From Liminaster sp964567855 (GTDB taxonomy: Bacteria; Bacteroidota; Bacteroidia; Bacteroidales; UBA3663), in assembly GCA_964567855.1 (NCBI GenBank), contig CAZMOE010000023.1, positions 1 to 37,834 of the forward strand: 37,834 nucleotides of DNA, read 5' to 3'. Shown here one piece after another: positions 1-9,710 of this stretch. How positions within the stretch are numbered: position 1 is the first letter of the stretch; the number at the start of each line of letters is the position of its first letter. Under the pieces are notes generated by a model. It was not told the origin of the DNA, did no database searches, and saw only the letters and a list, made by a program, of their open reading frames with translations. A program made the translations under genes and the position numbers.

Positions 1-486
1 AAAGTTACATTTTTTCTCATACAACAGGCAATGCTTGTGCTATTTTTTATTACCGTTCCTCCATTTTTTCTACAAACCGATAAAAACAAGCCCGATTCCA
101 CTTGCCGGAATCCGGCCATCGTAGTTGCCATGCTTTTGAAAAACAATCACAAACCGCCAAAGACAAAAGTTGCCATTTTTTCAGATAGCCGGCACAACGG
201 CACCAAGAAATAGAGCGACCGATCTCGCATCACTGATTTCTACACAACCACATTGTCCCAAAAGAACATTTTCAAGAATGTCGGAAGCCGTCCGACAACC
301 GAAAGCAGATTTTCCATTCCATCATTCCGCAAACAATAACAATAGAAAATTCACAGCGACAAAAAAAAGATCGACAAGCGACCCTCTTTACGGCTTGCGG
401 CGTAATCCTTATACAGAAGGACACGCCGCAAAACCGAATTTCCTATACTCTCTCCAGATGATAACAGAAGAGATTTATGCCAAACA
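1..486. other. Intergenic region at window edge, no gene seen
   Basis: I see no convincing gene here. The short plus-strand open frames have no recognisable family features. The one structure is an inverted repeat: TTGCGGCGT at 395-403 pairs with ACGCCGCAA at 423-431, with an inner CCTT/AAGG pair. It lies about 55 bp past the stop codon of the arginine decarboxylase gene. On the minus strand a run of Ts (the A-run at 361-368) follows about 26 nt after the stem, so the hairpin could help end the polyamine operon transcript, but the spacing is poor for an intrinsic terminator. Confidence 0.5.
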
Positions 487-2382
487 TCAATTTTCCAGAT
501 AAGTATATCCGTATAAACCGGAGCGATAGTTGGAAATAAACTCCCGTCCCTCCTCCATGGTGATGGCCCCACGTTTCACGGACTGTGCAACCCAGGTCTC
601 AATAGCATGCACCATACGCTTGGGGTCAAACTGGACATAATCCAACACATCTGCAATAGTTTCGCCCTCGATAACCTTGTCAACTACATACTGTCCGTTC
701 TCGATTTTTATATGAACCGCACTGGTATCACCGAACAAATTATGGAGATCACCCAATATTTCCTGATAGGCACCGACAAGAAAAACCCCGATGTAATAAG
801 GTTCTCCTTCTTTCAACTCATGTACAGGCAAGTGATAGGAAAAATTGCTGGTAGAGATGAAATTATCGATTTTTCCATCGGAATCGCACGTAATATCCTG
901 CAAAGTCGCGGTACGGTCAGGACATTCATTCAAACGGCTCAGGGGCATCACGGGGAAAATCTGATCAATCGCCCAGGAATCGGGTAAAGACTGGAACAGT
1001 GAGAAATTGCAGAAATACTTATCAGGCAAACTTTTGGAAATTATCCTCAATTCATCGGGAGAATGCTTGGATTCGGCAGCCATAGAATTGATTTCACGCG
1101 CCACAGACCAGAAAAGCCGTTCAACCAAAGCCCTGGTCTCCAAATCCACTAACCCCAAATTGAAAAGATCCAAAGCCTCCTCGCGAATCTGAGAGGCATC
1201 ATGCCACATTTCAATCAACCGGTTTGAAGAAAGATTGTTCCAAATCTCATAAAGATCTTTCACCAATTCATGTGAATGCTCTCCAATCTCTTCATCCTCG
1301 CCGAATGCCGGCAATTGCGTACTGGCCAGCACTTCAAAAACCAGCACGGAATGATGAGCCGTTAAAGAACGCCCGGATTCGATAATCAAATTCGGCTGTT
1401 CTAACGAATTTTTCTTACAAATATCGACTAAGGAATAGACGGCATCGTTCACATATTCCTGGATAGAATAATTGATACTGTTTCCACTGACAGCGGAACG
1501 GGTGCCATCATAATTAATACCCAGGCCGCCACCGATGTCGACAAAGCGGATACCATACCCCATCTTGCATAACTGAGCATAAAACTGGGTAGCCTCTTTC
1601 AAAGCCGCCTTTATCCTCCGGATATTGGTGACCTGGCTTCCGATATGAAAGTGAATCAGTTTGAAACAATCTTCAAGACCTTCGGCATGCAATAAGGCTA
1701 AGGCCTCCAACAATTCACTGGAATTGAGACCGAATTTACTGATATCGCCGCCCGATTCTTCCCATTTACCGCTTCCGGAGCTCGCCAGTTTGATACGAAT
1801 GCCGATATTAGGCCGGATATTCATTCGTTTCGACAAAGACGCAATAGTGCAAAGTTCCTTCATCTTTTCTACAACGATGAATATCTTACGTCCCATCTTC
1901 TGGGCCAGCAAAGCAAGTTCGATGTAACTCTTATCCTTATATCCGTTACAGATAATCATCGAATCGCTATCCGTATTCACAGAGAGAACGGCGTGTAATT
2001 CCGGCTTCGAACCGGCCTCCAGACCGACATTATATTTATTTCCATGGCTAACCAATTCCTCCACCACCGGTTTCATCTGGTTCACCTTAATCGGATAAAT
2101 CACATAACTCTGTGCCTTGTAATCATACTCTTGAGCCGCACGTTCAAAACAATTGGTTATCTTGACGATCCGGTTGTTCAGAATGTCGGGGAAACGAAGT
2201 AACACCGGAGCCGAGACATTATGCAATTGAAGTTCATCCATCAACTCCCGGATATCAACAGCCGGACCTCCCTCCTGAGGACAAACCGTTACATTTCCTT
2301 TTTCGTTGATAGAAAAGTAGCTTTTTCCCCAACTGTTGATATTATAGAGCTCCGCAGAGTCATCAACTTCCCATTTTCTCAT
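487..2382 (-). CDS. speA: Biosynthetic arginine decarboxylase
   Basis: This protein converts L-arginine to agmatine and CO2 with pyridoxal phosphate, the first step of polyamine synthesis here. The 631-residue product matches the length of the SpeA family. The PLP lysine lies in YPIKVNQ (Lys at about residue 99), and the glycine-rich phosphate-binding motif DIGGGLG is present. The frame is open to 2418, but the start at 2382 (MRKWEVDD) gives the usual SpeA N-terminus and avoids overlapping the upstream gene, leaving a 32-bp gap. It is the last gene of a four-gene set with agmatinase and the two carboxyspermidine enzymes, so the agmatine made here is most likely turned into putrescine and then spermidine. 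Identification is secure; the start is a judgement. Confidence 0.96.
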   Translation of the reverse strand: MRKWEVDDSAELYNINSWGKSYFSINEKGNVTVCPQEGGPAVDIRELMDELQLHNVSAPVLLRFPDILNNRIVKITNCFERAAQEYDYKAQSYVIYPIKVNQMKPVVEELVSHGNKYNVGLEAGSKPELHAVLSVNTDSDSMIICNGYKDKSYIELALLAQKMGRKIFIVVEKMKELCTIASLSKRMNIRPNIGIRIKLASSGSGKWEESGGDISKFGLNSSELLEALALLHAEGLEDCFKLIHFHIGSQVTNIRRIKAALKEATQFYAQLCKMGYGIRFVDIGGGLGINYDGTRSAVSGNSINYSIQEYVNDAVYSLVDICKKNSLEQPNLIIESGRSLTAHHSVLVFEVLASTQLPAFGEDEEIGEHSHELVKDLYEIWNNLSSNRLIEMWHDASQIREEALDLFNLGLVDLETRALVERLFWSVAREINSMAAESKHSPDELRIISKSLPDKYFCNFSLFQSLPDSWAIDQIFPVMPLSRLNECPDRTATLQDITCDSDGKIDNFISTSNFSYHLPVHELKEGEPYYIGVFLVGAYQEILGDLHNLFGDTSAVHIKIENGQYVVDKVIEGETIADVLDYVQFDPKRMVHAIETWVAQSVKRGAITMEEGREFISNYRSGLYGYTYLEN

Positions 2383-2414
2383 TGTCTTTCTATGTGTATT
2401 GAGGTATGGAGCCG

Positions 2415-3578
2415 TCACCCCATACGTTGTTTATAATCCAAATAATCGAATTTTCTGACCACCTGAAGCCCGCATTCGGAGCCGAAGAGTGCAATAGCGG
2501 GATGTGTCACCCCGTTGAACATGGTTGTCTTAACCATGGTATAATGTATCATGTCGCGAAAAGCAATCACATCACCGACAGCCGGTTCCCTCGCGCTATC
2601 GAAGGCCCAAGCTCCCAAACAATCGCCGGCCAAGCAGGAGTTGCCCCCCATATACCATTCTTTTTCGCCCGGCTGCGGATCATGCATACCGATAATTTGC
2701 GGTTTATAAGGCATTTCCAAACAATCCGGCATGTGGCAGGCAAAGGAAACGTTCAACATCAGAATATTACGGCCGCCATTGCAAAGGATATCCTCTACTC
2801 GGGCAAGCAATATGCCGGTATCCCAGGTAAATGCGCTTCCCGGTTCCAGGATGACACGTAAATGAGGATAACGGCACCTAAAATCTTTCAAGATCGCAAT
2901 CAATTCCTCTTCTTCATATTCCTTGTGTGTCATGAGATGCCCTCCCCCCATATTGATCCACTTCAAGCGAGAAAAATATCGTCCGAATTTCTGCTCTACA
3001 GCCTGCAACGTATGCCTTAAATCATCCGGGCGGGACTCGCACAGAGCATGAAAATGCAAGCCCTCAATTCCATCAGGCAAAGTATCCAAATCTTCAGAAC
3101 GAATACCCAATCTGGACTGAGGACTACATGGGTCGTAAAGGGCCGTTTCCACCGTAGAGTATTCCGGATTGACACGCAGCCCGCAGGAAATACCTTTGCG
3201 ATGGGCCAATTCACCAAAACGGCGATACTGATTCAGCGAATTAAAAGTCACATGGCTGCTGCAAGCAAAAATTTCCTCCACTTCATCCTCGGCATAGACC
3301 GGAGCGTAGACATGTGCCTTGCACCCCATCTCTTCGACCACCAAACGGGCCTCTGCCAACGAACTTGCAGTGGCCCCATCCGAATGACGGGCAAGTTCGG
3401 AGAATATGGACCACATAGCATTTGCCTTCAGCGCCACTATGATTTCCGCGCCGCTTTCATTCCGGACCCGATCGATGAGCGAAAGATTGCTTTTAAGCAA
3501 CTCTGTATGCAGAATATAAGAAGGAGAAGGGAGTCCTTGCAGATCCCACTCCTTCAAAATCATGTCCTTGTCTGTCAT
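2415..3578 (-). CDS. nspC: Carboxynorspermidine/carboxyspermidine decarboxylase
   Basis: This is a fold-type III PLP decarboxylase of 387 residues that removes CO2 from carboxyspermidine (or carboxynorspermidine) to give spermidine (or norspermidine). Visible marks are the PLP lysine in VALKANAMWS (about residue 51), the glycine-rich turn in NMGGGH, the EPGSAF phosphate-binding loop and the C-terminal catalytic cysteine context GNSCLAGDCLG. The start codon lies 2 bp after the stop of the carboxyspermidine dehydrogenase gene, so the two are almost certainly translated from one mRNA. Because agmatinase supplies putrescine, spermidine is the expected product rather than norspermidine; this is inferred from context. 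Family assignment is confident, substrate preference less so. Confidence 0.93.
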   Translation of the reverse strand: MTDKDMILKEWDLQGLPSPSYILHTELLKSNLSLIDRVRNESGAEIIVALKANAMWSIFSELARHSDGATASSLAEARLVVEEMGCKAHVYAPVYAEDEVEEIFACSSHVTFNSLNQYRRFGELAHRKGISCGLRVNPEYSTVETALYDPCSPQSRLGIRSEDLDTLPDGIEGLHFHALCESRPDDLRHTLQAVEQKFGRYFSRLKWINMGGGHLMTHKEYEEEELIAILKDFRCRYPHLRVILEPGSAFTWDTGILLARVEDILCNGGRNILMLNVSFACHMPDCLEMPYKPQIIGMHDPQPGEKEWYMGGNSCLAGDCLGAWAFDSAREPAVGDVIAFRDMIHYTMVKTTMFNGVTHPAIALFGSECGLQVVRKFDYLDYKQRMG

Positions 3579-3580
3579 GA

Positions 3581-4771
3581 TTACAATTCCAGATCAATAT
3601 CGAATTTTTCAATCCAGGGCAAACCTCTTTCTCCCAATTCGGCCAAGAACGGATCCGGATCGAACTGCTCGACATTATAAACGCCGGCCCCACGCCACAG
3701 TCCACGGGCCCAAAGAGAGGCTCCCAATGCCGCCGGAACTCCGGTTGTAAAGCTTACGGCCTGGGTTCCGGTTTCCTGATAGGCCTTCTCATGGTCGCAA
3801 TTATTGTATATGTAATAGGTACGTTCACGACCATCTTTTATTCCGCGGATACGGCAACCGATAGAGGTCTGACCATGGTAATTGGCACCTAAAGATTTAG
3901 GATCCGGCAACACCGCTTTCAGGAATTGAATAGGAACGATTTCCACCCCATTATACATAATAGGATTGATATTGGCCATGCCGATATTTTGAATAACACG
4001 CAAGTGGGTAAGATATTCCTGGCCAAAAGTCATCCAGAATCGGGCGCGTTTCAAGGTCGGATAATTTTTCACCAAAGACTCCAGTTCTTCGTGATAAATA
4101 AGATAAGACTCCCGTTCTCCGATTTCCGGATAATTCAAAGGCTTATGAATTTCATGGGGTTCGGTAACTACCCACTTCCCGTCTTCATAATAACGGCCTT
4201 TCTGGGTTACCTCGCGAATATTGATTTCCGGATTGAAATTTGTGGCAAATGCCATCCCATGATTACCGGCATTACAATCTACAATATCCAGATAATGAAT
4301 CTCATCAAAATAATGCTTGGCAGCATAAGCTGTAAAGACAGCCGAAACCCCAGGATCAAAACCGCATCCGAGAATTGCAGTCAAACCTTTTTCTTTAAAT
4401 CTTTCCTGGTAAGCCCACTGCCAGCTATATTCAAAATGAGCTTCATCCTTGGGCTCATAATTAGCCGTGTCCAAATAATTTACTCCACACTCCAGGCAAG
4501 CATCCATAATGGTTAAATCCTGATAGGGAAGTGCGACATTAATTACAATGTCCGGTTGAAAAGAACGCATCAGCTGGATAAGATCCTGAACGTTGTCAGC
4601 ATCGATCTGAGCCGTCTTTATCCTGTTTCCACCGATAGCGGCTGCTATCTGGTCACATTTGGATTGGGTACGGCTTGCCAACATGATATCAGAAAACGCA
4701 TCGTCTTTAGCGACCTTGTGTGCCACTACTGTTCCTACGCCACCGGCACCGATAATTAAGACTTTTGACAT
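3581..4771 (-). CDS. Carboxynorspermidine/carboxyspermidine dehydrogenase (saccharopine dehydrogenase family)
   Basis: The 396-residue protein begins with a Rossmann nucleotide-binding motif (VLIIGAGGVGTVV) and has the layout of the saccharopine-dehydrogenase-like carboxynorspermidine synthases. These use NADPH to condense aspartate semialdehyde with putrescine (giving carboxyspermidine) or diaminopropane. The long C-terminal part with GCGFDPGVSAVF and NCDHEKAYQETGTQAVSFTTGVPAA is typical of that group rather than of lysine-pathway saccharopine dehydrogenases. It is directly upstream of the matching decarboxylase (2-bp gap) and 54 bp downstream of agmatinase. This is the alternative, S-adenosylmethionine-independent spermidine route common in gut Bacteroidales. 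Confidence 0.93.
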   Translation of the reverse strand: MSKVLIIGAGGVGTVVAHKVAKDDAFSDIMLASRTQSKCDQIAAAIGGNRIKTAQIDADNVQDLIQLMRSFQPDIVINVALPYQDLTIMDACLECGVNYLDTANYEPKDEAHFEYSWQWAYQERFKEKGLTAILGCGFDPGVSAVFTAYAAKHYFDEIHYLDIVDCNAGNHGMAFATNFNPEINIREVTQKGRYYEDGKWVVTEPHEIHKPLNYPEIGERESYLIYHEELESLVKNYPTLKRARFWMTFGQEYLTHLRVIQNIGMANINPIMYNGVEIVPIQFLKAVLPDPKSLGANYHGQTSIGCRIRGIKDGRERTYYIYNNCDHEKAYQETGTQAVSFTTGVPAALGASLWARGLWRGAGVYNVEQFDPDPFLAELGERGLPWIEKFDIDLEL

Positions 4772-4825
4772 TTAAATTATTAAGTTATTATAGATGCAGA
4801 GTACAGAATTGAGGACCCTGCGGAC

Positions 4826-5677
4826 TCAGTATTCGGAAAACCTCATGCTTAAGATTTGATATATTAATTTGGCAGCCAGGAAATCCGGTGCCTTGTTCAC
4901 TTCATTAGGACATAGTTCGACCACATCGAACCCTATCAGATGGTGCTTTTTAATAATTGTTCCCAACAATTGCAACACCTGCCGATAGGTCAATCCATCG
5001 GGTTCCGGAGTTCCGGTCGAAGGCATATAGGCCGGATCGAGCACATCCAAGTCGATAGTGACATATACATTTTCCTCCAATTGAGCGGATACCTGCTCCA
5101 TCCAATCCGGGGTCGTCTGTATCTGATGGGCATAAAAGATACGGGCAGGATCGATATTTTGTCTTTCTTCGATCGCAGAGCTGCGGATACCGACCTGCGT
5201 TATCGAAGCAGTATATTCTTTCGCCCTCGCCATCACACACGCATGATTATATGCCGATCCTTCATAAGTATCTCTCATGTCGGAGTGTGCATCCAATTGC
5301 AAGATGGAAAAGCGAGGATAAAAAGAGGAGACTGCTCGGAATGCCCCGATGCTAACCGAATGTTCCCCTCCAATCAGAACCGGGAACTTATGATCGGATA
5401 GCATTTTCTTCATTCGTTGAAAAACTTCCGCGGCCATCTTTTCCGGAGCCGTATCTTCCAAAACCGGCTCCAAGGTGGCAATACCTTTTTTATAAACTTC
5501 CGAACCGGTTTCTATGTCATAAAATTCAAGATTATAGGAAGCCTCCAAAAGTGCTTCCGGACCACGATCCGCCCCTTTTATCCACGTGCTTGTTCCATCA
5601 TAAGGAACCGGCAGGATCGCAATGGCGGCAGTCTCGTAATCGGTTTCTTCTACCGTAAAATCTCCGAACTTTCTCAT
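4826..5677 (-). CDS. speB: Agmatinase (ureohydrolase family)
   Basis: The 283-residue enzyme hydrolyses agmatine to putrescine and urea at a binuclear manganese centre. The metal ligands are all visible: His in GGEHS (about residue 106), Asp-His-Asp in DAHSDMRD (129, 131, 133) and the aspartates of IDLDVLDP (209, 211). The sequence GTPEPDGL after the last motif is typical of agmatinases. It opens the four-gene polyamine set, 91 bp downstream of glmS. Its presence means putrescine can be made in one step from agmatine rather than through agmatine deiminase and N-carbamoylputrescine amidase. A different guanidino substrate cannot be excluded from sequence alone, but the neighbours argue strongly for agmatine. 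Confidence 0.92.
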   Translation of the reverse strand: MRKFGDFTVEETDYETAAIAILPVPYDGTSTWIKGADRGPEALLEASYNLEFYDIETGSEVYKKGIATLEPVLEDTAPEKMAAEVFQRMKKMLSDHKFPVLIGGEHSVSIGAFRAVSSFYPRFSILQLDAHSDMRDTYEGSAYNHACVMARAKEYTASITQVGIRSSAIEERQNIDPARIFYAHQIQTTPDWMEQVSAQLEENVYVTIDLDVLDPAYMPSTGTPEPDGLTYRQVLQLLGTIIKKHHLIGFDVVELCPNEVNKAPDFLAAKLIYQILSMRFSEY

Positions 5678-5768
5678 TTTTGTTTCAATATGAATATTTA
5701 CATCTCACTCCCGAACCTCACTTATCAAAAGAAAACGGGTCCAATATTTTCCATCGATAGCCTCACCT

Positions 5769-7622
5769 TTATTCTACGGTAACGGATTTGGCCAGATTAC
5801 GGGGCTGATCGACATCTTTACCCTTGCAGACAGCCACATAATAGGCAAACAGCTGAAGAGGTATGACCGTCAACAGCGGCGAAAGACAATCCAAAGTCTC
5901 CGGCACTTCAATCACATAATCGGCCATTTTGGCAATAATCTGATCGCCTTTCGATACCACTGCGATAATCGTTCCCTTTCGCGCTTTGATCTCCTGAATA
6001 TTGCTTACAATCTTTTCATAAAGATCGTCGCGGGTCGCAATAACCACAACGGGCATCTCCTGGTCGATCAGCGCTATCGGCCCATGTTTCATTTCCGCGG
6101 CCGGATAGCCTTCGGCATGAATATATGAAATTTCTTTCAACTTCAAAGCCCCTTCCAAGGCCACGGGATAATTGTAGCCACGCCCCAGATAAAGGAAATT
6201 ATGAGCATAGGTAAAGCAACGGGACATATCGGCCAATAATGCATTGCTGGCATTCAGTACCTCCTGCATCTTGTTCGGTATCTCTCCCAATTCCTGAAGG
6301 ATATTCTTATAATCCTCCTCCCGGACCGTACGTTTTGCCTGAGCGATAGCCAACGCTATTAATATAAGAACGGTCACCTGACCGGTAAAGGCTTTCGTAG
6401 ATGCCACACCGATCTCCGGCCCGACGTGGATATAAGTTCCGGTTTCGGTAGCCCGTGCAATAGATGATCCTACAGCATTGACAACGCCGAAAACCATCGC
6501 TCCCCGTTCGCGCGCGCATTCGACAGCAGCCAGAGTATCGGCAGTCTCTCCGCTTTGAGAAATTGCAATGACAATATCATCGGAAGAGACGACGGATTGC
6601 CGGTAACGGAACTCCGAAGCATACTCCACATCTACGGCGATCTGGGCATAACTTTCCAATAAATACTTTCCGATAAGACCGGCATGCCAGGAAGTGCCGC
6701 ATGCCAGGATAATAATACGCCGTGCGGAGCAAATCCGCTCACGATAACTCTCAATCGCATTCAGGACAATCTGATGAGTATCCAGAAGAAGACGGCCACG
6801 CATGCAGTCCTGAATACATTCCGGCTGATCGAAGATTTCCTTAAGCATGAAATGCTCATAGCCTCCCTTACTCAGTTTGGAAAGATCAAATTGCACCTCT
6901 TTTATTTCTGAATGAACCTCTTCTTTTTCCAGATTCACGACACAGACGGGCGTATCGCGTTTAAGAATCGCAATCTCACCATCGTTCAGATAAATAATCT
7001 GGTTCGTATGGGATACGATAGGAGTAGCATCGGAAGCAATAAAAAATTCCTTGTTGTTTTCGCCGATTCCGACTGCCAAAGGGCTGCTTTTTCGAGCCGC
7101 ATAAAGCGTATTCGGATCATTTTTATCAATCAGAACAATGGCATAGGCCCCCACGACATTACGAAGCGCGATAAGAAGCGCGGAAAGAGTATCAACCTTA
7201 AACCGAAGACGGATATGGTCAATGAAATTAACCAGAACTTCGGTATCTGTCAGGCTATTGAATGAATACCCTTCCTCTGCCAGCTGTTCTTTCAGCAAAG
7301 CATAGTTTTCAATGATTCCATTATGAACCAGAACAAGATCCCCGCTCATAGAAGTATGAGGGTGGGCATTGATATCCGAAGGCGCTCCATGAGTTGCCCA
7401 ACGGGTATGTCCCATGCCAAAAGTCGACTCCAGATCTTTGTCGGCAAGAAGTTTTTCAAGTTCTGCCACTTTCCCTCTGGTTTTATAAACATCCAATTTA
7501 TTTTCTGCTGACAATAAAGCTACGCCGGCACTATCGTAACCGCGATACTCCAGACTTTTCAAACCGGAAATCAGAATCGGGGCTGCCTTTTGAGTTCCAA
7601 TATATCCTACAATGCCACACAT
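5769..7622 (-). CDS. glmS: Glutamine--fructose-6-phosphate aminotransferase (isomerizing)
   Basis: GlmS makes glucosamine-6-phosphate from fructose-6-phosphate and glutamine, the entry step to UDP-GlcNAc, peptidoglycan and lipid A. The 617-residue protein starts MCGIVGYIG, so Cys2 is the N-terminal nucleophile of the class II glutamine amidotransferase domain; RWATHG and the HNGIIEN loop are present. Two SIS sugar-isomerase domains follow (about 290-430 and 460-600) with SQSGETADT and STKAFTGQV, and the end LAKSVTVE is the classic GlmS tail. It is 30 bp downstream of the DUF4954 gene. I see no glmS ribozyme in the short upstream gap. Confidence 0.98.
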   Translation of the reverse strand: MCGIVGYIGTQKAAPILISGLKSLEYRGYDSAGVALLSAENKLDVYKTRGKVAELEKLLADKDLESTFGMGHTRWATHGAPSDINAHPHTSMSGDLVLVHNGIIENYALLKEQLAEEGYSFNSLTDTEVLVNFIDHIRLRFKVDTLSALLIALRNVVGAYAIVLIDKNDPNTLYAARKSSPLAVGIGENNKEFFIASDATPIVSHTNQIIYLNDGEIAILKRDTPVCVVNLEKEEVHSEIKEVQFDLSKLSKGGYEHFMLKEIFDQPECIQDCMRGRLLLDTHQIVLNAIESYRERICSARRIIILACGTSWHAGLIGKYLLESYAQIAVDVEYASEFRYRQSVVSSDDIVIAISQSGETADTLAAVECARERGAMVFGVVNAVGSSIARATETGTYIHVGPEIGVASTKAFTGQVTVLILIALAIAQAKRTVREEDYKNILQELGEIPNKMQEVLNASNALLADMSRCFTYAHNFLYLGRGYNYPVALEGALKLKEISYIHAEGYPAAEMKHGPIALIDQEMPVVVIATRDDLYEKIVSNIQEIKARKGTIIAVVSKGDQIIAKMADYVIEVPETLDCLSPLLTVIPLQLFAYYVAVCKGKDVDQPRNLAKSVTVE

Positions 7623-7652
7623 AATGAATATCTGTTTTAAATTTATGCCATG

Positions 7653-9671
7653 CTAAGAATCACAGAGTTTGATTTCCGCATTCCCGGCCAGCTGCAATAG
7701 TTGATTCTTTCGATGCAAAAGTTTCTGTATAAACGGATGGGAGTCACAAGAACCATTTATTGACCGAAATTCCGACTGCTGCTCCTCATCCGTTCCATCT
7801 AACCCATATATAAACTGAAGTGCGGGTGCAAACTCTTTTTTAGCATCATTAAAAAAGTCTGTAAAAGTAACCTCCACACTCTTTTTCCACAACGTAATCC
7901 ATTCCTTGAGTTTTTCCTTTCCGGCATACACGGGCTGAATCCCCCAATGGTTTTCCACGGTTCTGCAAACCCAGTTCCATTCCCATTGGTCCATCGCCGC
8001 GAGACTGAAAGGAAACAACGAACTATGAATATCCGACGGCGAGGACATTTTTAACGCCTCGTTCCAATATTTCTCGACCTCGGCTCTTGGAGCAATATAT
8101 CCTCCGTAGTCACACCAGTCACCGCTACCTTCTTCCGTGGTCTGCAGATCTGCTCCGCCCTCCACTCGGGCCGCTACTACACCCAGAGTATAATAGTGTA
8201 AAGCATTTTCATACAAGGCAATGCCCCTGCGAACCGCTTCAGAAGAGACATAAGCCCCCTGGATAGAAAAATACGATTTTTCAGGATCCAACCCCAATGC
8301 CGTACCGGGAACGCCATCACCCGAAGCTGCCGAAACCGCCTTCAAAATACCGATACCCTCATCTATCCGGGCAATCACATACGGATTAAAAAGAGAAAAG
8401 GTCGTGAGATCCTCTCCTGTAATAGGTATGTCGCCTCCTGCCGGCCGATAAGCCACTCGCCCATCCCTCTGCGGCCACTTGTCGACATCCCGCATGACAC
8501 CGACGCTACGCAAAGCGACAGCCGGCACAATCAGCGTTTTACCACAGGCTTCTACAAGATACGAAAACGGAAGTGAACTGAGGTCCGCATGCAAAGTATG
8601 ATGTCCCAAAACCGTCGAAAAAGCGCCCACACGCATAGGCCAATAAACATAAGAACCTGAGGCCAGCTTGACCCCTCTCTCCAGGATTCCATATTTATTG
8701 GGGCCCAACTTATAACTATGATTGCTCTGGTTACTTCCCGAACCAGCATTGAAAAACGAAGTCTGACAGGCTATCAGCAAAGTCGCTTTATGATGGGAAA
8801 CACTGAAAGGACCGGCCCAAAGAGAGCAAGCCTCTCCATTTTCAAAATGACAATTAGCGAAAAACAAACTATTTACTGCAGAAAAGCCCTGCCCGATATG
8901 ACAGGATTTTCCGACAAAACAATGGTTCAGCATTGCATAACCGGATACCTGCGTTCCCTCTTTGATGATGAAGTCGCGGGCAATAACCCCGTCCAGGATT
9001 TCTGTACGTGCAGCATCGGAACTTAAAACCGTTCCGCACTCCAGACGGCAAACTCCGGAAATAATTGAAAATGCCCCGATGCGGACATCCCGTATCTCCT
9101 TCACATTCTCGACACAAGCATATTTTCCAATCCGTCCGGACTGCCCGACCAAAGCATTTGCATATTTTTCGATTCTGGAAAACAAATACTTCAAAATATC
9201 TGTCCGATAACGATGCAAAGACATAAGATAGGCCTCCTGTGAGGTAAGATTATCATATATCATCACCTCCCGACCACCCGTCTCGATCAAAACAGGAACA
9301 GAAATATTGTTTCCGAACGTAGAATCCAACGTACAGACGATCTTATCTGCATTCCGGATAATCGCGCCATCTCCAATTTCATAGTTCTGAATAAGACCGA
9401 CGTTCCGGACAAGACAGCCGTTTCCAATCATCACGTTGCGTAAACACGCATTATAAATGCCGACGGAAGTATCGATATTTCCGGCAGACCCGAAATCCCG
9501 GTTGAAGTGTCCGATGCGCACCGCCCCTTCCAACCGGGTATTCCGAAGATATTCCGGCATAAAACCAGGGGCGACCTGTACATTTCCCCAATCCGAAGCC
9601 TCACACCCATTTGCTTCTAAAACAGAGATTTCAGAAGCAAGCAAATGACGGAACAGAGAAACATCACACAT
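7653..9671 (-). CDS. DUF4954 family protein with left-handed beta-helix repeats
   Basis: A 672-residue protein that I place in the DUF4954 family, found in Bacteroidetes. From about residue 50 to 400 it shows hexapeptide-type periodicity (for example IGNGCLVRNVGLI, IGDGAIIRNADKI, VGKSCHIGQGFSAV), as in left-handed beta-helix acyltransferases and nucleotidyltransferases. SNHSYKLGP and CSLWAGPFSVSHHK look like conserved active-site-like stretches. The C-terminal 200 residues are alpha-helical and lack helix repeats. No signal peptide is seen, so it is probably cytoplasmic. It lies between the DUF4293 gene and glmS on the same strand, which suggests a link to amino-sugar metabolism. The biochemical function is not known to me. 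Confidence 0.85.
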   Translation of the reverse strand: MCDVSLFRHLLASEISVLEANGCEASDWGNVQVAPGFMPEYLRNTRLEGAVRIGHFNRDFGSAGNIDTSVGIYNACLRNVMIGNGCLVRNVGLIQNYEIGDGAIIRNADKIVCTLDSTFGNNISVPVLIETGGREVMIYDNLTSQEAYLMSLHRYRTDILKYLFSRIEKYANALVGQSGRIGKYACVENVKEIRDVRIGAFSIISGVCRLECGTVLSSDAARTEILDGVIARDFIIKEGTQVSGYAMLNHCFVGKSCHIGQGFSAVNSLFFANCHFENGEACSLWAGPFSVSHHKATLLIACQTSFFNAGSGSNQSNHSYKLGPNKYGILERGVKLASGSYVYWPMRVGAFSTVLGHHTLHADLSSLPFSYLVEACGKTLIVPAVALRSVGVMRDVDKWPQRDGRVAYRPAGGDIPITGEDLTTFSLFNPYVIARIDEGIGILKAVSAASGDGVPGTALGLDPEKSYFSIQGAYVSSEAVRRGIALYENALHYYTLGVVAARVEGGADLQTTEEGSGDWCDYGGYIAPRAEVEKYWNEALKMSSPSDIHSSLFPFSLAAMDQWEWNWVCRTVENHWGIQPVYAGKEKLKEWITLWKKSVEVTFTDFFNDAKKEFAPALQFIYGLDGTDEEQQSEFRSINGSCDSHPFIQKLLHRKNQLLQLAGNAEIKLCDS

Positions 9672-9710
9672 AAGAACAACTATAAAAGAAGACCTCCTCC
9701 AGGCAAAACC

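Noticed and set aside
395..431. Hairpin after speA as a firm intrinsic terminator
   Set aside because: The T-run comes about 26 nt after the stem, too far for a standard terminator; mentioned only in the intergenic entry.
170..502. Plus-strand open frame of 110 codons at the left edge
   Set aside because: No family features, odd composition, and it overlaps the 3' end of speA on the other strand.
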